From positions 1 to 15,079 of the forward strand of contig CAZJXA010000064.1 in the NCBI GenBank assembly GCA_964549785.1: a stretch of 15,079 nt of DNA, given 5' to 3'. This document shows positions 6,816-14,885 of the stretch, in pieces (position 1 is the stretch's first letter; each line of letters begins with the position of its first letter). The notes under the pieces were generated by a model. It did no database searches. It was not told where the DNA came from and was given only the letters and a program-made list of their open reading frames with translations. The DNA is from JBEIUO01 sp964549785. Its GTDB lineage: Bacteria > Planctomycetota > Phycisphaerae > Phycisphaerales > UBA1924. The position numbers and the translations under genes were made by a program.

Positions 6816-8042
6816 CTATTTCACGATCTGGCTCATCTTGAAGATGGGAAGAATGATGGCCATGGCGATAAAGCCGACGACTGTACCCATCATGAGGATC
6901 ATGATGGGCTCGATCATGCTCGTCACCGCCTTGATATGGTCCTTTAACTGCTTCTGGTAGAAGGTCGAAATCTCGTCGAGCACCTCGCCCAACTTTCCCG
7001 ACTCTTCACCCGCCGAGATCATCTGAGTAACGGCCCGGGGCAGGATGTTGTCTTTTTGAAGAGGTTGGGTGATCTTCTTGCCCTGTTTGACGCTGGCGTG
7101 GACCCGCTTCCAAAGGCCGCGGAACATCGAGTTGCCGGAAATCTCGCCCGTGATGGCGAGGGTGTCCAGCATGGGGACGCCCGCATTGATGAGTTGGCCC
7201 ATGGTCTGGAGGCTGCGGGCGATGTAGAGAGACTTGAACATCGTCCGGACAACCGGCACGCCCAGTTTGACCTTGTCGAGCCAGAACTGCCCGACCTCGG
7301 TTTTGAGGAATGCGTAGAGGCCGCCACCGACGACGACGATCCCCGCCAGCAGCAGGTACCAGTTCTGCGTAAAGAACTTGCTTGTCCCCATCAGAAACTT
7401 GGTCGCCCAGGGAAGAATTTCCTCTTTGCCCTCGAAGACGCTCGCGAACTTGGGGAGAACGAACGTGAGCAGGAAGATCGTGACCGCGACCGCGAGCGTT
7501 CCGATAATGGCCGGGTAGATCGCCGCTCCCATGACCATTTTTCGGGTCTCGAGTTGCTGACCGATGTACGCGGCGATGCGGTCCAGCATCTTGGAGAAAC
7601 TGCCCGACATCTCCGACGCCTTGACCATGTTGACGTAGAGGGGGTTGAAGAGCTTCGGGTGCCGCGAGATGGCCTCCGAGAATTGCTTGCCCGATTCGAC
7701 GTCGTTCTTGAGCTGCAGGATCACCTTCTTGAAGCCCGGGTGCGTGGTTTGATCGCCGATCCCGTCGAGCCCGGCCCGCAGGTTGATGCCGGCCCGGATC
7801 ATGACCGCCAGCTGGGTGGTGAAGTCCAGGACGTGCTTCTGCGTGGGCCGGCCGGTGTTGAGTTCCTTGAACTTTTCCGCCCAGCCCATGGTGTTGAGGC
7901 CGCCCGCGATGGGCGTAAGCGAAAGAACGTGCGCCCCCTGATTGCGCAGAATCACCGAGGCGGTCGCGGCCGTGTCGGACGCCAGCACGCCCACCTGGAC
8001 TTGGCCGCTGGAGTTTCGGATCTGGTATCGATAATTCGGCAT
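6816..8042 (-). CDS. pilC: Type IV pilus / type II secretion inner-membrane platform protein (PilC/GspF)
   Basis: A 408-residue polytopic platform protein that couples the cytoplasmic ATPase to pilin insertion and removal. Two T2SF repeats are visible, at about 70-195 and 272-397, each with the family motif: KASEMSGSFSKML (141-153) and SAGEESGKLGEVL (343-355). Membrane segments are at about 173-197, 228-246 and 378-402. Length is normal for the family. The ATG at 8042 begins MPNYRYQIRN, a normal PilC N-terminus, although the ribosome site (GAGG about 12 bases upstream) is weak. It lies 74 bases after pilT and ahead of two pilin-like genes, which supports a pilus rather than secretion role. 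No motif appears to be missing. Confidence 0.95.
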   Translation of the reverse strand: MPNYRYQIRNSSGQVQVGVLASDTAATASVILRNQGAHVLSLTPIAGGLNTMGWAEKFKELNTGRPTQKHVLDFTTQLAVMIRAGINLRAGLDGIGDQTTHPGFKKVILQLKNDVESGKQFSEAISRHPKLFNPLYVNMVKASEMSGSFSKMLDRIAAYIGQQLETRKMVMGAAIYPAIIGTLAVAVTIFLLTFVLPKFASVFEGKEEILPWATKFLMGTSKFFTQNWYLLLAGIVVVGGGLYAFLKTEVGQFWLDKVKLGVPVVRTMFKSLYIARSLQTMGQLINAGVPMLDTLAITGEISGNSMFRGLWKRVHASVKQGKKITQPLQKDNILPRAVTQMISAGEESGKLGEVLDEISTFYQKQLKDHIKAVTSMIEPIMILMMGTVVGFIAMAIILPIFKMSQIVK

Positions 8043-8116
8043 GACAGAGGGTGCCTCAAAGGTTTGATCCCCCGCCGTTCAGGGCGATCGGGGAGAGGGT
8101 TCGGGCGGGGTCGGAT

Positions 8117-9172
8117 TCACGCGGCGAGCTGACGCTCGAGTTTGTCGGGGAAGGAGGACTGCGCGATCGCGTCTTCGCGGCTGATCAGGCCGTTGAAGTA
8201 CAGCTCAGCGATCGAACTGTCGAGGCTCGCCATGCCGATCATCCGGTTCGTCTCGATGACGTTGGGAATCTCGAACGTCCGGGCCTCACGGATGAGGTTG
8301 CGCACCGCAGGCGTGCAGAGCAGCGTCTCGACGGCGGGAACCATCCCGGGGCGGTCGATGCGGGAGAAAAGCGTCTGGCTGACGACCGCCTGCAGCGTGT
8401 TGGAGAGCATCGAGCGGATTTGGTTCTGCTGGCCCGCGGGGTACATGTCGATAATGCGCTCGACGGTCTGGCTGGCGTTGACGGTGTGGAGCGTGCTGAG
8501 GACAAGGTGGCCGGTCTCCGCGGCAGAGATCGCGAGGGCGGTGGTCTCAAGATCGCGCATCTCGCCGACGAGGATGATGTCCGGGTCTTGACGAAGGGCG
8601 TGCTTGAGCGCACTCGCAAAGGTGGGCATGTCCTGCCCCAGCTCCCGCTGTTCGATCACGCATTCCTTGGACTCGAACGTGTATTCCACGGGGTCTTCAA
8701 GGGTGATGATGTGCTTCTTATAGCGCTGGTTCATCGCCTCGATCATCGCCGCCAGCGTGGTGCTCTTGCCCGAACCCGTGTCGCCGGTCACGAGCACCAG
8801 CCCGCGCGGCAGGTACGTCAGCCGGGCGATCACCTCGGGGAGGCTGAGTTTCGCGAGGGGCGGAACCTTGGTCTTGATGATGCGCATGGCGAAGGCCACC
8901 TTGCCGCGCTGCATGTGGGCGTTGACGCGGTAGCGGGCCAGACCCTCACAGGAATAGGAGAAATCGGCGTCCTTGACCTTCTCGAACGTGGCCCGGGCCT
9001 CGGTCGGCGCCATTTTTTCCAGAAAGTCCTTGGCGTCGTCGTTCGTGATCACCGGCATCGGCAGCGGCGTCATCACCTGATGCACCCGCATCATCGGAAC
9101 GTGCCCGGCGATGAGGTGGATATCGGAGGCGTCCGCCTCGAAAGCGGCCTTTAAGATCAGGTTGAGTTCCAC
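8117..9172 (-). CDS. pilT: Pilus retraction ATPase PilT
   Basis: A 351-residue hexameric secretion ATPase that depolymerises type IV pili for twitching or DNA uptake. It begins with the PilT-type ASDIHL motif (15-20), then Walker A GDTGSGKST (130-138), Asp box ITLEDPVEY (156-164), Walker B IILVGEMRD with the catalytic Glu204 (199-207), and His box STLHTVNA (226-233). The PilT-specific RNLIRE motif is at 291-296, and GMASLDSSIAELY at 313-325 is the usual C-terminal element. The length excludes PilB, which is about 200 residues longer. The start is GTG at 9172, with GGAG about 10 bases upstream. It leads the minus-strand pilus cluster and is divergent from the YyaL-family gene. No pilB or pilD occurs in the window. 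Confidence 0.95.
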   Translation of the reverse strand: MELNLILKAAFEADASDIHLIAGHVPMMRVHQVMTPLPMPVITNDDAKDFLEKMAPTEARATFEKVKDADFSYSCEGLARYRVNAHMQRGKVAFAMRIIKTKVPPLAKLSLPEVIARLTYLPRGLVLVTGDTGSGKSTTLAAMIEAMNQRYKKHIITLEDPVEYTFESKECVIEQRELGQDMPTFASALKHALRQDPDIILVGEMRDLETTALAISAAETGHLVLSTLHTVNASQTVERIIDMYPAGQQNQIRSMLSNTLQAVVSQTLFSRIDRPGMVPAVETLLCTPAVRNLIREARTFEIPNVIETNRMIGMASLDSSIAELYFNGLISREDAIAQSSFPDKLERQLAA

Positions 9173-9422
9173 GGTCGGTGTTCTCCGGAGCCAGTCGGGT
9201 TTGGTTGATGAGGCGATAAAGTCCGAACTCCCGCATCCCTATCGGCCCATCGGTTGTCGGGCTTCCGATTCGCTCCGGGCCGCCGCCCAGGGCCGATACT
9301 CCTTCGCCGTTACAGTCCGGACAGACGGTCCCGCCGGTCGGCCCTTCGCCCGAGTGCCTCCCTCGTCGCGTCCCCTCGATACCCTCGTCGATCAGATTTT
9401 CCAAACCCCGCGGAACGCCTCC
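9173..9422. promoter_or_regulatory. Divergent intergenic region between pilT and the YyaL-family gene
   Basis: 250 bases that must carry promoters for both directions. I could not find a convincing pair of -35 and -10 boxes on either strand. An open frame runs through it on the plus strand (from 9111) but has no family features before 9423, so it is treated as non-coding. Confidence 0.5.
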
Positions 9423-11738
9423 ATGAACCGTTTGTCGGCAGAATCCAGCCCGTATCTTCTCCAGCACGCCCACAACCCGGTCGATTGGTGGCCATGGTCC
9501 GACGAAGCCTTCGCGGCGGCTCGGCAACGCAACATCCCGGTCTTTCTCTCGATCGGCTACTCCACCTGCTATTGGTGCCATGTGATGGAACGCGAGAGTT
9601 TCGAGAACCCGGCGATCGCCGCGCTCCTCAACGAAAAATTCGTCGCGATCAAGGTCGACCGTGAGGAGCGGCCCGACGTTGACGATCTGTACATGGCCGC
9701 CACGGTCATCTCGAACGGCCACGGGGGTTGGCCTCTCAGTATTTTTATTGATCCCGCAACGAGGCGACCTTTCTGGTGCGGAACGTACTTCCCGCCTTCG
9801 CCAAGCCCGCTGGCTAGGGAGCGGCCCACGTTCCCCCAGGTTCTTACTGCGCTCTCTGAAGCCTTCAAGACGCAGGCATCAGCCGTCAAGGAACAGTCGG
9901 AAGCGATCGCCGCGGCCGTCGTCGAGCAACTCTCGGTCACCCAGCCCGCCGCCGCGCTCGATGCGCCGACGGTGACGAACGCCGTCCATTCGCTGCTCCG
10001 AATGTTCGACCGGAACCACGGCGGTTTTTCCGGGGCTCCAAAGTTCCCCCAGCCGATCCTTCTCCTGTTCTTGCTCGACGTCCGCGATGCGACCGAAGAT
10101 GAACCGACGCGCCAGGCCATCGACGCCGCCCTGCGACGCACGCTGGACGGCATGATGATCGGGGGAATCTCCGATCACGTCGCGGGCGGCTTTCATCGGT
10201 ACAGCGTTGATGCCCACTGGACGGTGCCACACTTTGAGAAAATGCTCTACGACAACGCGATGCTGATTTCGGTCTACGCTCGCGCTGCCGCGGCGTTCGG
10301 CGATCCACAGTACGAGCGTGTGGTCCGCCGTGCGCTCGCCTGGCTCGACCGCGAGATGCGGACCGACAACGGTCTCTTCGCCGCCGCGCTCGACGCCGAG
10401 GTGGATGGTCGCGAAGGCGCGAGCCTGGTGTGGATGCCCGCGGAGGTCAAGGCGGCCACCGGCGACCTGAACGAGTTTGCCCTCGTCGCGTACGGGCTTG
10501 ACCGGGCCCCCAACTTTCGCGACCCGCACCACCCGCACGAACCCGCCTCGTACGTGCTCAGGCTTTCGGGGCGGCCCGACGAAATGTCCGGCTCCATGGG
10601 CCTGTCCGCAGCCGGGTTCGTCGAAAAACTCGACGCCGTCAACGACCGGCTGCTGGCGTTCCGGAACGAACGTCCCAGACCGCGCCGGGACGGCAAGGCG
10701 ATAGCCTCGTGGAACGGGATGATGCTCGTGGCCCTGGCGGACGCCGCGGAGTCGCTCGGAGACGACGCCATCTGCCGCCGCGGTCTTGAACTCGCCACGG
10801 CCATCGAGTCCGGGCTGCTGGCGCCAGGCGGCGCGATCCTGCGGTCCGTGACGATGATCGATTCCCGGCCGGTCGCGGGGCCAGCGGCAGGCCTCGAAGA
10901 CTACGCATGGATCTCGCTCGGCTTTTCCCGCACCGCTGCGATTCACAAAGGCGCGACGGCGACCCACCTCCGCGCTCTCGCCGACGCGTGTCTGCGCCAG
11001 ATCGACGCCCGCTTCCGCGACCCCCAAACCGGCGAGCTCTTTGACGTCGAATCCGGCAGAACCGATCTCTTCGTTCGGCCCAAGTCCACCCACGATGGTG
11101 CGACACCTTGCGGTACTTCGGTGGCGCTGCTCGCGATGCTGGAGGCGGCGACCGCTCCGGGTGGCGAGGCCCGGCGTGAGTCCGCGATGAGGGCCCTGAT
11201 CTCGATCAGCGGGGCCGTGGCCGACAGCCCGGTTGGGTGCGCCAACTCTCTGCGGAGCCTGCTGCGGATCGTCGCCGAATCATCGACCGATGCGGAGCGA
11301 TTGGCCGGGGCGGGCCCGCCGATGGCCCGAGCGACGGGTGTTGCCGAATCGTCTTCCGTTGTGCAGATTCTGTGCGCCGATGACACGGTGATCGTTCCGC
11401 TCGATACGCCGGTCTCGCTCACACTGCGGGTTATGGTCGCGGAAGGCTGGCACATCGCTGCGGCCGAGGCGGCTGCGGCCTCCGCGTTCCACATCGATGT
11501 CTCCGGGGGTCGGGGCGTCCGCGTCTTCGCCGACTATCCAGCAGGTGTCCTGGGCCTGGCCGGGGTCGCGGCCGGCGATCGGGGCTACGCCGGGTCGTTC
11601 GACATCCCCGTCGTTCTGGAGCGCCACGGGGAGTGGTCCGGCACGCCTCTCCTGACCGTGGAGTTTCAGGCGTGTAACGACACCGTGTGCCTCGCACGCT
11701 CGACGCTCGAACTGGATATCGCGATCGAGCGGGCCTGA
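9423..11738 (+). CDS. YyaL/SSP411-family thioredoxin-like protein with C-terminal DsbD-N-like domain
   Basis: A 771-residue protein. Residues 1 to about 165 form the DUF255 thioredoxin-like domain, with SSPYLLQHAHNPVDWWPW at 8-25 and the motif STCYWCHVM (Cys49, Cys52). The six-hairpin barrel follows, with the hallmark GGFHRYSVD then WTVPHFEKMLYDNA, and later SWNGMMLVALADAA. The family (bacterial YyaL, human SPATA20) has no firmly established reaction. Unusually, the last 110 or so residues are extra. They contain IVPLDTPVSLTLRV, a GY.GSFDIPV stretch and VEFQACNDTVCL near the end (Cys751, Cys756), which resembles the N-terminal domain of DsbD that passes electrons in the periplasm. The start at 9423 gives the family's normal N-terminus; the upstream GTG/ATG extension has no family features. 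The fusion is inferred by eye. Confidence 0.88.
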   Translation: MNRLSAESSPYLLQHAHNPVDWWPWSDEAFAAARQRNIPVFLSIGYSTCYWCHVMERESFENPAIAALLNEKFVAIKVDREERPDVDDLYMAATVISNGHGGWPLSIFIDPATRRPFWCGTYFPPSPSPLARERPTFPQVLTALSEAFKTQASAVKEQSEAIAAAVVEQLSVTQPAAALDAPTVTNAVHSLLRMFDRNHGGFSGAPKFPQPILLLFLLDVRDATEDEPTRQAIDAALRRTLDGMMIGGISDHVAGGFHRYSVDAHWTVPHFEKMLYDNAMLISVYARAAAAFGDPQYERVVRRALAWLDREMRTDNGLFAAALDAEVDGREGASLVWMPAEVKAATGDLNEFALVAYGLDRAPNFRDPHHPHEPASYVLRLSGRPDEMSGSMGLSAAGFVEKLDAVNDRLLAFRNERPRPRRDGKAIASWNGMMLVALADAAESLGDDAICRRGLELATAIESGLLAPGGAILRSVTMIDSRPVAGPAAGLEDYAWISLGFSRTAAIHKGATATHLRALADACLRQIDARFRDPQTGELFDVESGRTDLFVRPKSTHDGATPCGTSVALLAMLEAATAPGGEARRESAMRALISISGAVADSPVGCANSLRSLLRIVAESSTDAERLAGAGPPMARATGVAESSSVVQILCADDTVIVPLDTPVSLTLRVMVAEGWHIAAAEAAAASAFHIDVSGGRGVRVFADYPAGVLGLAGVAAGDRGYAGSFDIPVVLERHGEWSGTPLLTVEFQACNDTVCLARSTLELDIAIERA

Positions 11739-11751
11739 CGCAGCGCGTCAG
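11735..11751. terminator. Small hairpin containing both stop codons of the convergent genes
   Basis: CTGACG (11735-11740), a five-base loop and CGTCAG (11746-11751). The left arm holds the YyaL-family TGA and the right arm holds the truD stop on the other strand. No T-run follows on either side, so if it acts in termination it would be weak or Rho-assisted. Confidence 0.35.
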
Positions 11752-13055
11752 CGCTCGGTGTCCTTGGCCTCGTCGGTCGGAGCCTCCTCTTCCGCCACCG
11801 CCGCCTCGACTTTCATGATCTCGCGCAGCACGATCGTCGCGAAACTGCCCTTGGGCAACTCAAACGCGCAGCGGACGTACGCCCCGAACTCGTCCACCCC
11901 GCCCTCCGTCTCGGGGTCGATCAGCGGCACCCGCAGCGCGCGGCGCTCGCCCGCTATGAGCGACCGGTTCCGCTCGCTGAACGCTTCCAGTTGCTCGCGC
12001 GTGACCCCCTCGGCGGTCAACGAAGCCAACTCCAACTCACCCGACCCGCCGCCGGCCGTTTTCATCCCGCCGGCCCACATGGGGCCCGAGGGGCTGATCT
12101 CAAAGGTTCGGAGGCGCGTCGCCGTCCCCGGGTCCGCCAGGACGTCACCCGTGACGTCAAAGACAGACTGGTTATCGTGCTTGATCGCGATGTCCCCTGC
12201 CTCCAGCACACCCAACGCGGACGACCGCAATCGGGCGTCCAGCACGCGGTTGAAAACCGCTGATTGAAACGCCGACACATAAAACCGCAGCAGGGTCGGC
12301 TCGATCGCGAAGAACGCTCGTTTCGCATTGGCACCCTTGGCGACGGCCCGCAGCACCGCCCTTTCCGCGTGCGCGGTCCTGGGGAAAGCGTGCAGGGCCT
12401 CCCCGAACGCACCGGCCGCAAAGAACGCCCGCCCCGCCTCGTTCAGGTGCGGATATTCGGCGTTGGGGCCGAGCAGCTCGCGCACAGCGCTCTCAAAGTC
12501 GCCCCGCACCAGGTGGCGCCCCACGATGTGGTTGTTCCGCAGCATCCCGAACCGTTGCTCGCCCAGCGCGTTGGGCACGCCTTCCTTCTGCAACCGCAGC
12601 ATCACCCGGTTCGCGGCGAGCACGTCCGTGGGCTTCACGCCGCGAATCCGTACCGAGAAGCGGTTGCCCACCAGGTGCCCGCGCCGCAACTTGTTGGTGT
12701 GATAGTCCGTCCACAAGATCTGGATGCGGTCGTCCGTGAGCGAGCGTGTCTCGTCGAGTTTCCGCCCCGGGGAGTGGATGCTGATCACCTGGCGAGTGAT
12801 CGCCGCCTTATCCTTGAGCCCCGCGTACCCCACGCACTGGCGATCAACGCCGAAATGCTTCGCGAGGATGGCGAGCAGGTCGAGCGTCGAGAGGTTCCGT
12901 TTCTGAACGAGCATGTAAAAATGCTCTCCCTCGCCGACAGGGTCGTAGGCGGGGATCTCATCGACCAGGAAATCTTCCGGCCGCGCTTTGATCGTCCCGC
13001 CGATACCCGGGATGTCGGCGGTCAGGTACTGCGCCGGCAGGGGTGAAGTTGACAC
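11748..13055 (-). CDS. truD: tRNA pseudouridine(13) synthase TruD
   Basis: A 435-residue enzyme that isomerises U13 of tRNA-Glu to pseudouridine. Visible motifs: KARPEDFLVDEI at 23-34, the catalytic VGYAGLKDKAAITRQ with Asp82, GNRF at 130-133 carrying the conserved phenylalanine, GEQRFG at 165-170, and LPKGSFATIVLREI near the C-terminus. Length is slightly above the E. coli enzyme (about 350) because of the TRUD insert and a charged tail. The motif usually written PNYFGEQRFG reads PNALGEQRFG here. The start is GTG at 13055, six bases after the DUF151 stop, so the two genes are almost certainly one transcript with coupled translation. Confidence 0.95.
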   Translation of the reverse strand: MSTSPLPAQYLTADIPGIGGTIKARPEDFLVDEIPAYDPVGEGEHFYMLVQKRNLSTLDLLAILAKHFGVDRQCVGYAGLKDKAAITRQVISIHSPGRKLDETRSLTDDRIQILWTDYHTNKLRRGHLVGNRFSVRIRGVKPTDVLAANRVMLRLQKEGVPNALGEQRFGMLRNNHIVGRHLVRGDFESAVRELLGPNAEYPHLNEAGRAFFAAGAFGEALHAFPRTAHAERAVLRAVAKGANAKRAFFAIEPTLLRFYVSAFQSAVFNRVLDARLRSSALGVLEAGDIAIKHDNQSVFDVTGDVLADPGTATRLRTFEISPSGPMWAGGMKTAGGGSGELELASLTAEGVTREQLEAFSERNRSLIAGERRALRVPLIDPETEGGVDEFGAYVRCAFELPKGSFATIVLREIMKVEAAVAEEEAPTDEAKDTER

Positions 13056-13061
13056 CGGGGT

Positions 13062-13493
13062 TCAGCCCTCGTCCTTGGCCGCAGCGTCCAGGACAGTTTC
13101 ATCGACCATGACCGGAACGTCGGCGGCAACAGCGAGTGCCAGGGCATCGCTCGGACGAGAGTCGATGCGCACCAGCGCGCCGTCCTTCATCACGTCGAGA
13201 GTCGCGAAGAACGTCGAGTTGGAGAGCGAGTTGATGGTGATCGATTGCAATTCGCCGCCCAGTGACTTGATCACCGAAGCCAGCAGGTCGTGCGTCTGAG
13301 GCCGCTTGACGGTGACGCCCTTGAGACTGCGCTCGATGGCATATGCCTCGGGCAGGCCGATCACGATCGGAAAGGCCCGCGCCGGGGGCGCGTTGGCCAC
13401 GGCTGCTCCCTCGCGGAACTCGCGAAGTTCGATGATCTGGTAGTCGTTGAGTTCGCGGATCAGAATCCGCGACAACTCCATCAGAACGGCCAT
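13062..13493 (-). CDS. Bifunctional nuclease family protein (DUF151)
   Basis: A 143-residue protein of the BFN domain family. Members in plants have nuclease activity; the bacterial role is not well defined. The family pattern is complete: RAFPIVIGLPEAYAIE at 39-54, GVTVKRPQTHDLLASVI at 59-75, then FFATLDV, and VRIDSRPSDALALA at 107-120. The ATG at 13493 has GGGAGG about seven bases upstream; an internal ATG four codons on is also possible. It is first of a two-gene unit with truD, six bases downstream. A predicted promoter at 13531-13559 lies just upstream. Confidence 0.9.
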   Translation of the reverse strand: MAVLMELSRILIRELNDYQIIELREFREGAAVANAPPARAFPIVIGLPEAYAIERSLKGVTVKRPQTHDLLASVIKSLGGELQSITINSLSNSTFFATLDVMKDGALVRIDSRPSDALALAVAADVPVMVDETVLDAAAKDEG

Positions 13494-13530
13494 CTCCCGC
13501 CTCCCGGTTGCTGTTTCCCCGAAGCCGTTC

Positions 13531-13559
13531 AGGATAGCGGCGCCCGGTCACACTCGCAA
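13531..13559 (-). promoter_or_regulatory. Predicted sigma70-type promoter for the DUF151-truD operon
   Basis: On the minus strand, TTGCGA (13554-13559) and TATCCT (13531-13536) are separated by exactly 17 bases; each box matches the consensus at four of six positions. The -10 box lies about 37 bases before the DUF151 ATG. The -35 box overlaps the T-run of the terminator at 13557-13600. Prediction from sequence only. Confidence 0.5.
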
Positions 13560-13600
13560 AGAAAACGGCCCCGGCGAACCATTTTCGTTCGCCGGGGCCG
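13557..13600 (-). terminator. Rho-independent terminator of the thioredoxin-like gene
   Basis: A perfect 14-base-pair GC-rich stem, 13566-13579 with 13587-13600, closes a seven-base loop. On the minus strand it is followed directly by TTTTCTTTG. It starts 28 bases after the stop of the thioredoxin-like gene, the right place and orientation to end that transcript. Confidence 0.9.
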
Positions 13601-13628
13601 GGATTGTCCTTCGTCTGCCGAACCGCTG

Positions 13629-14747
13629 TTACTTCGCCGCCTTGGCGTCCTCATAGCGCTTCAGCGTCGCCTCGATCTCGCTCTTCATCGAGTCGTCCGC
13701 CAGATCGACGGCTTTCTTCTGGACTTCGATCGCCTTGTTGAGATCGCCCTTCTCAAAGTGGGCACGGGCCAGAGTATCCATGATCGCTCCATCCTTGCCC
13801 TCACTCGCCTTGACCGCCATCTCGGCGACCTTCATCGCGAGGTCCAGGTCACGACGGGGCACGCCCGCGTCGTCGAGCGTCGTCCACGCGATGCGGTTCA
13901 GGACCATCGAGTTGCCGGCCAGTTCATCACCCTTGGTCCACTTCGTCGCGAACGCGTAGGCCGCGTCCGGGTCCTTCTTCGTGATCAGGACGTTCTCGAA
14001 GGCCACCGCCGCGAAGTCCGCGTACTGCTTCGCATCAACGGTCAGAATGGCATCGGCCGCCGCGATCACTTCTGCGGAAGTGCCCGACTTCATCGCTGTT
14101 TCCAAGTCGCCGCGCATGGCCTTGATGCGCTTCTGGCCGTCGGCCTTCTTGCTCGCCTTGTCGGCGGCGGACTTGACGTCGTACGAACCCGCCACCACGT
14201 CACGGAGCACGCTGTCCATCTCGCCCGGGTGGCCGATCCACGCGACCATCCCCTTCTGGTCAACAATGAACGCCGACGGAATCCCGTTCAGCCCCGCGGC
14301 CTTCAGCCAGGTGTCTTTCATCTCGCCATCGTCGCCGTCGTAAGCCACGACGTAATCCATCTTGTCGCCCATCTTCTCGACGAACGGAACAACCTTCTCG
14401 AGGCCGCCCTCTTCTTCCCAAACCGAGACGCCCAACACGGTGACCTTCTTGTCCTTGTACTCTTTCTGGAGTTCCGTCAGGTGCGGGATGCTTTTCTTGC
14501 ACGGTCCGCACCAGGTCGCCCAGAACTCGACAACGTAGACCTCACCCTTCTTGAACTCGGTGAACTCCTTGCCCTTCACAAACTTCGCGACCTTCGGCTT
14601 GGGGGCCATGTCGCCCACCTTCAGCGTGGTGCCCTTCTGGGGCGCCTTCTTCGGAGCGGCCTCGTCCTGGGCCATCGCCATACCCGCCGTGCCGCACACC
14701 GACACCAGAGCCGCCGCGCCCAGAACCAGCCACTTCGAACGTTTCAT
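13629..14747 (-). CDS. Exported TlpA/ResA-like thioredoxin-fold protein with helical C-terminal half
   Basis: A 372-residue extracytoplasmic thiol-disulfide protein. Residues 1-26 are a Sec signal peptide (KRSK, hydrophobic core, AMA then QDE). The thioredoxin domain covers about 40-190: GDMAPKPKV at the start, FWATWCGPCKKS with Cys80 and Cys83, and cis-proline GIPSAFIVD (Pro157). The remaining 180 residues are alanine- and lysine-rich helices. The end resembles a TPR repeat (DTLARAHFEKGDLNKAIEVQKKAV) and may bind a partner. The ATG at 14747 is preferred because AGGAG lies five bases upstream (14753-14757) and it begins a clean signal peptide; the longer frame from 14846 would bury the signal. 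It is a single-gene transcript ended by the hairpin at 13557-13600 and divergent from a TonB-like frame. The substrate is unknown; cytochrome maturation or general disulfide reduction are options. Confidence 0.92.
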   Translation of the reverse strand: MKRSKWLVLGAAALVSVCGTAGMAMAQDEAAPKKAPQKGTTLKVGDMAPKPKVAKFVKGKEFTEFKKGEVYVVEFWATWCGPCKKSIPHLTELQKEYKDKKVTVLGVSVWEEEGGLEKVVPFVEKMGDKMDYVVAYDGDDGEMKDTWLKAAGLNGIPSAFIVDQKGMVAWIGHPGEMDSVLRDVVAGSYDVKSAADKASKKADGQKRIKAMRGDLETAMKSGTSAEVIAAADAILTVDAKQYADFAAVAFENVLITKKDPDAAYAFATKWTKGDELAGNSMVLNRIAWTTLDDAGVPRRDLDLAMKVAEMAVKASEGKDGAIMDTLARAHFEKGDLNKAIEVQKKAVDLADDSMKSEIEATLKRYEDAKAAK

Positions 14748-14752
14748 AAATG

Positions 14753-14757
14753 CTCCT
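14753..14757 (-). promoter_or_regulatory. Ribosome binding site fixing the start of the thioredoxin-like gene
   Basis: AGGAG on the minus strand, five bases before ATG 14747. It argues against the 33-residue upstream extension. Confidence 0.75.
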
Positions 14758-14885
14758 AAAAATTGGGCAGGGTGGAAACCCCTTGGCCCCGAATCGTCGG
14801 TCGCAAGGCCGCCGCACAGCGGGGTCGCGAATATCGTATCAATCACGCACCTCGCCCGGCCCCTTCACTCCTCGTTGAGACTCCC
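14758..14885. promoter_or_regulatory. Divergent intergenic region, thioredoxin-like gene and TonB-like frame
   Basis: About 130 bases between oppositely facing starts. An AT-richer island at 14829-14846 (GAATATCGTATCAATCAC) is the most likely place for -10 boxes, but no -35 partner at proper spacing was found on either strand. Confidence 0.35.

Noticed and set aside
8055..8110. Inverted repeat CCCCGCC/GGCGGGG between pilT and pilC
   Set aside because: The loop is about 27 bases and no T-run follows, so it is not a convincing terminator; GC-rich chance pairing is likely here.
9111..9422. N-terminal extension of the YyaL-family protein by 104 residues
   Set aside because: The family's own N-terminus (MNRLSAESSPYLLQH) begins at 9423. 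The extension overlaps the pilT start and shows no domain or signal peptide.
8946..9722. A 258-residue minus-strand frame with a CPDCNGEG zinc-finger-like motif across the pilT/YyaL divergent region
   Set aside because: It overlaps the confident starts of pilT and the YyaL-family gene for most of its length. The motif is isolated, and the rest has no family features.
13290..14759. 489-residue plus-strand open frame opposite the thioredoxin-like gene
   Set aside because: It runs through a strong terminator hairpin and two confident minus-strand genes, and its Arg/His/Leu-rich composition is typical of antisense shadows.
14748..14846. 33-residue extension of the thioredoxin-like protein from the ATG at 14846
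   Set aside because: A good AGGAG site and a clean signal peptide start at 14747; the extension would mask the signal peptide.
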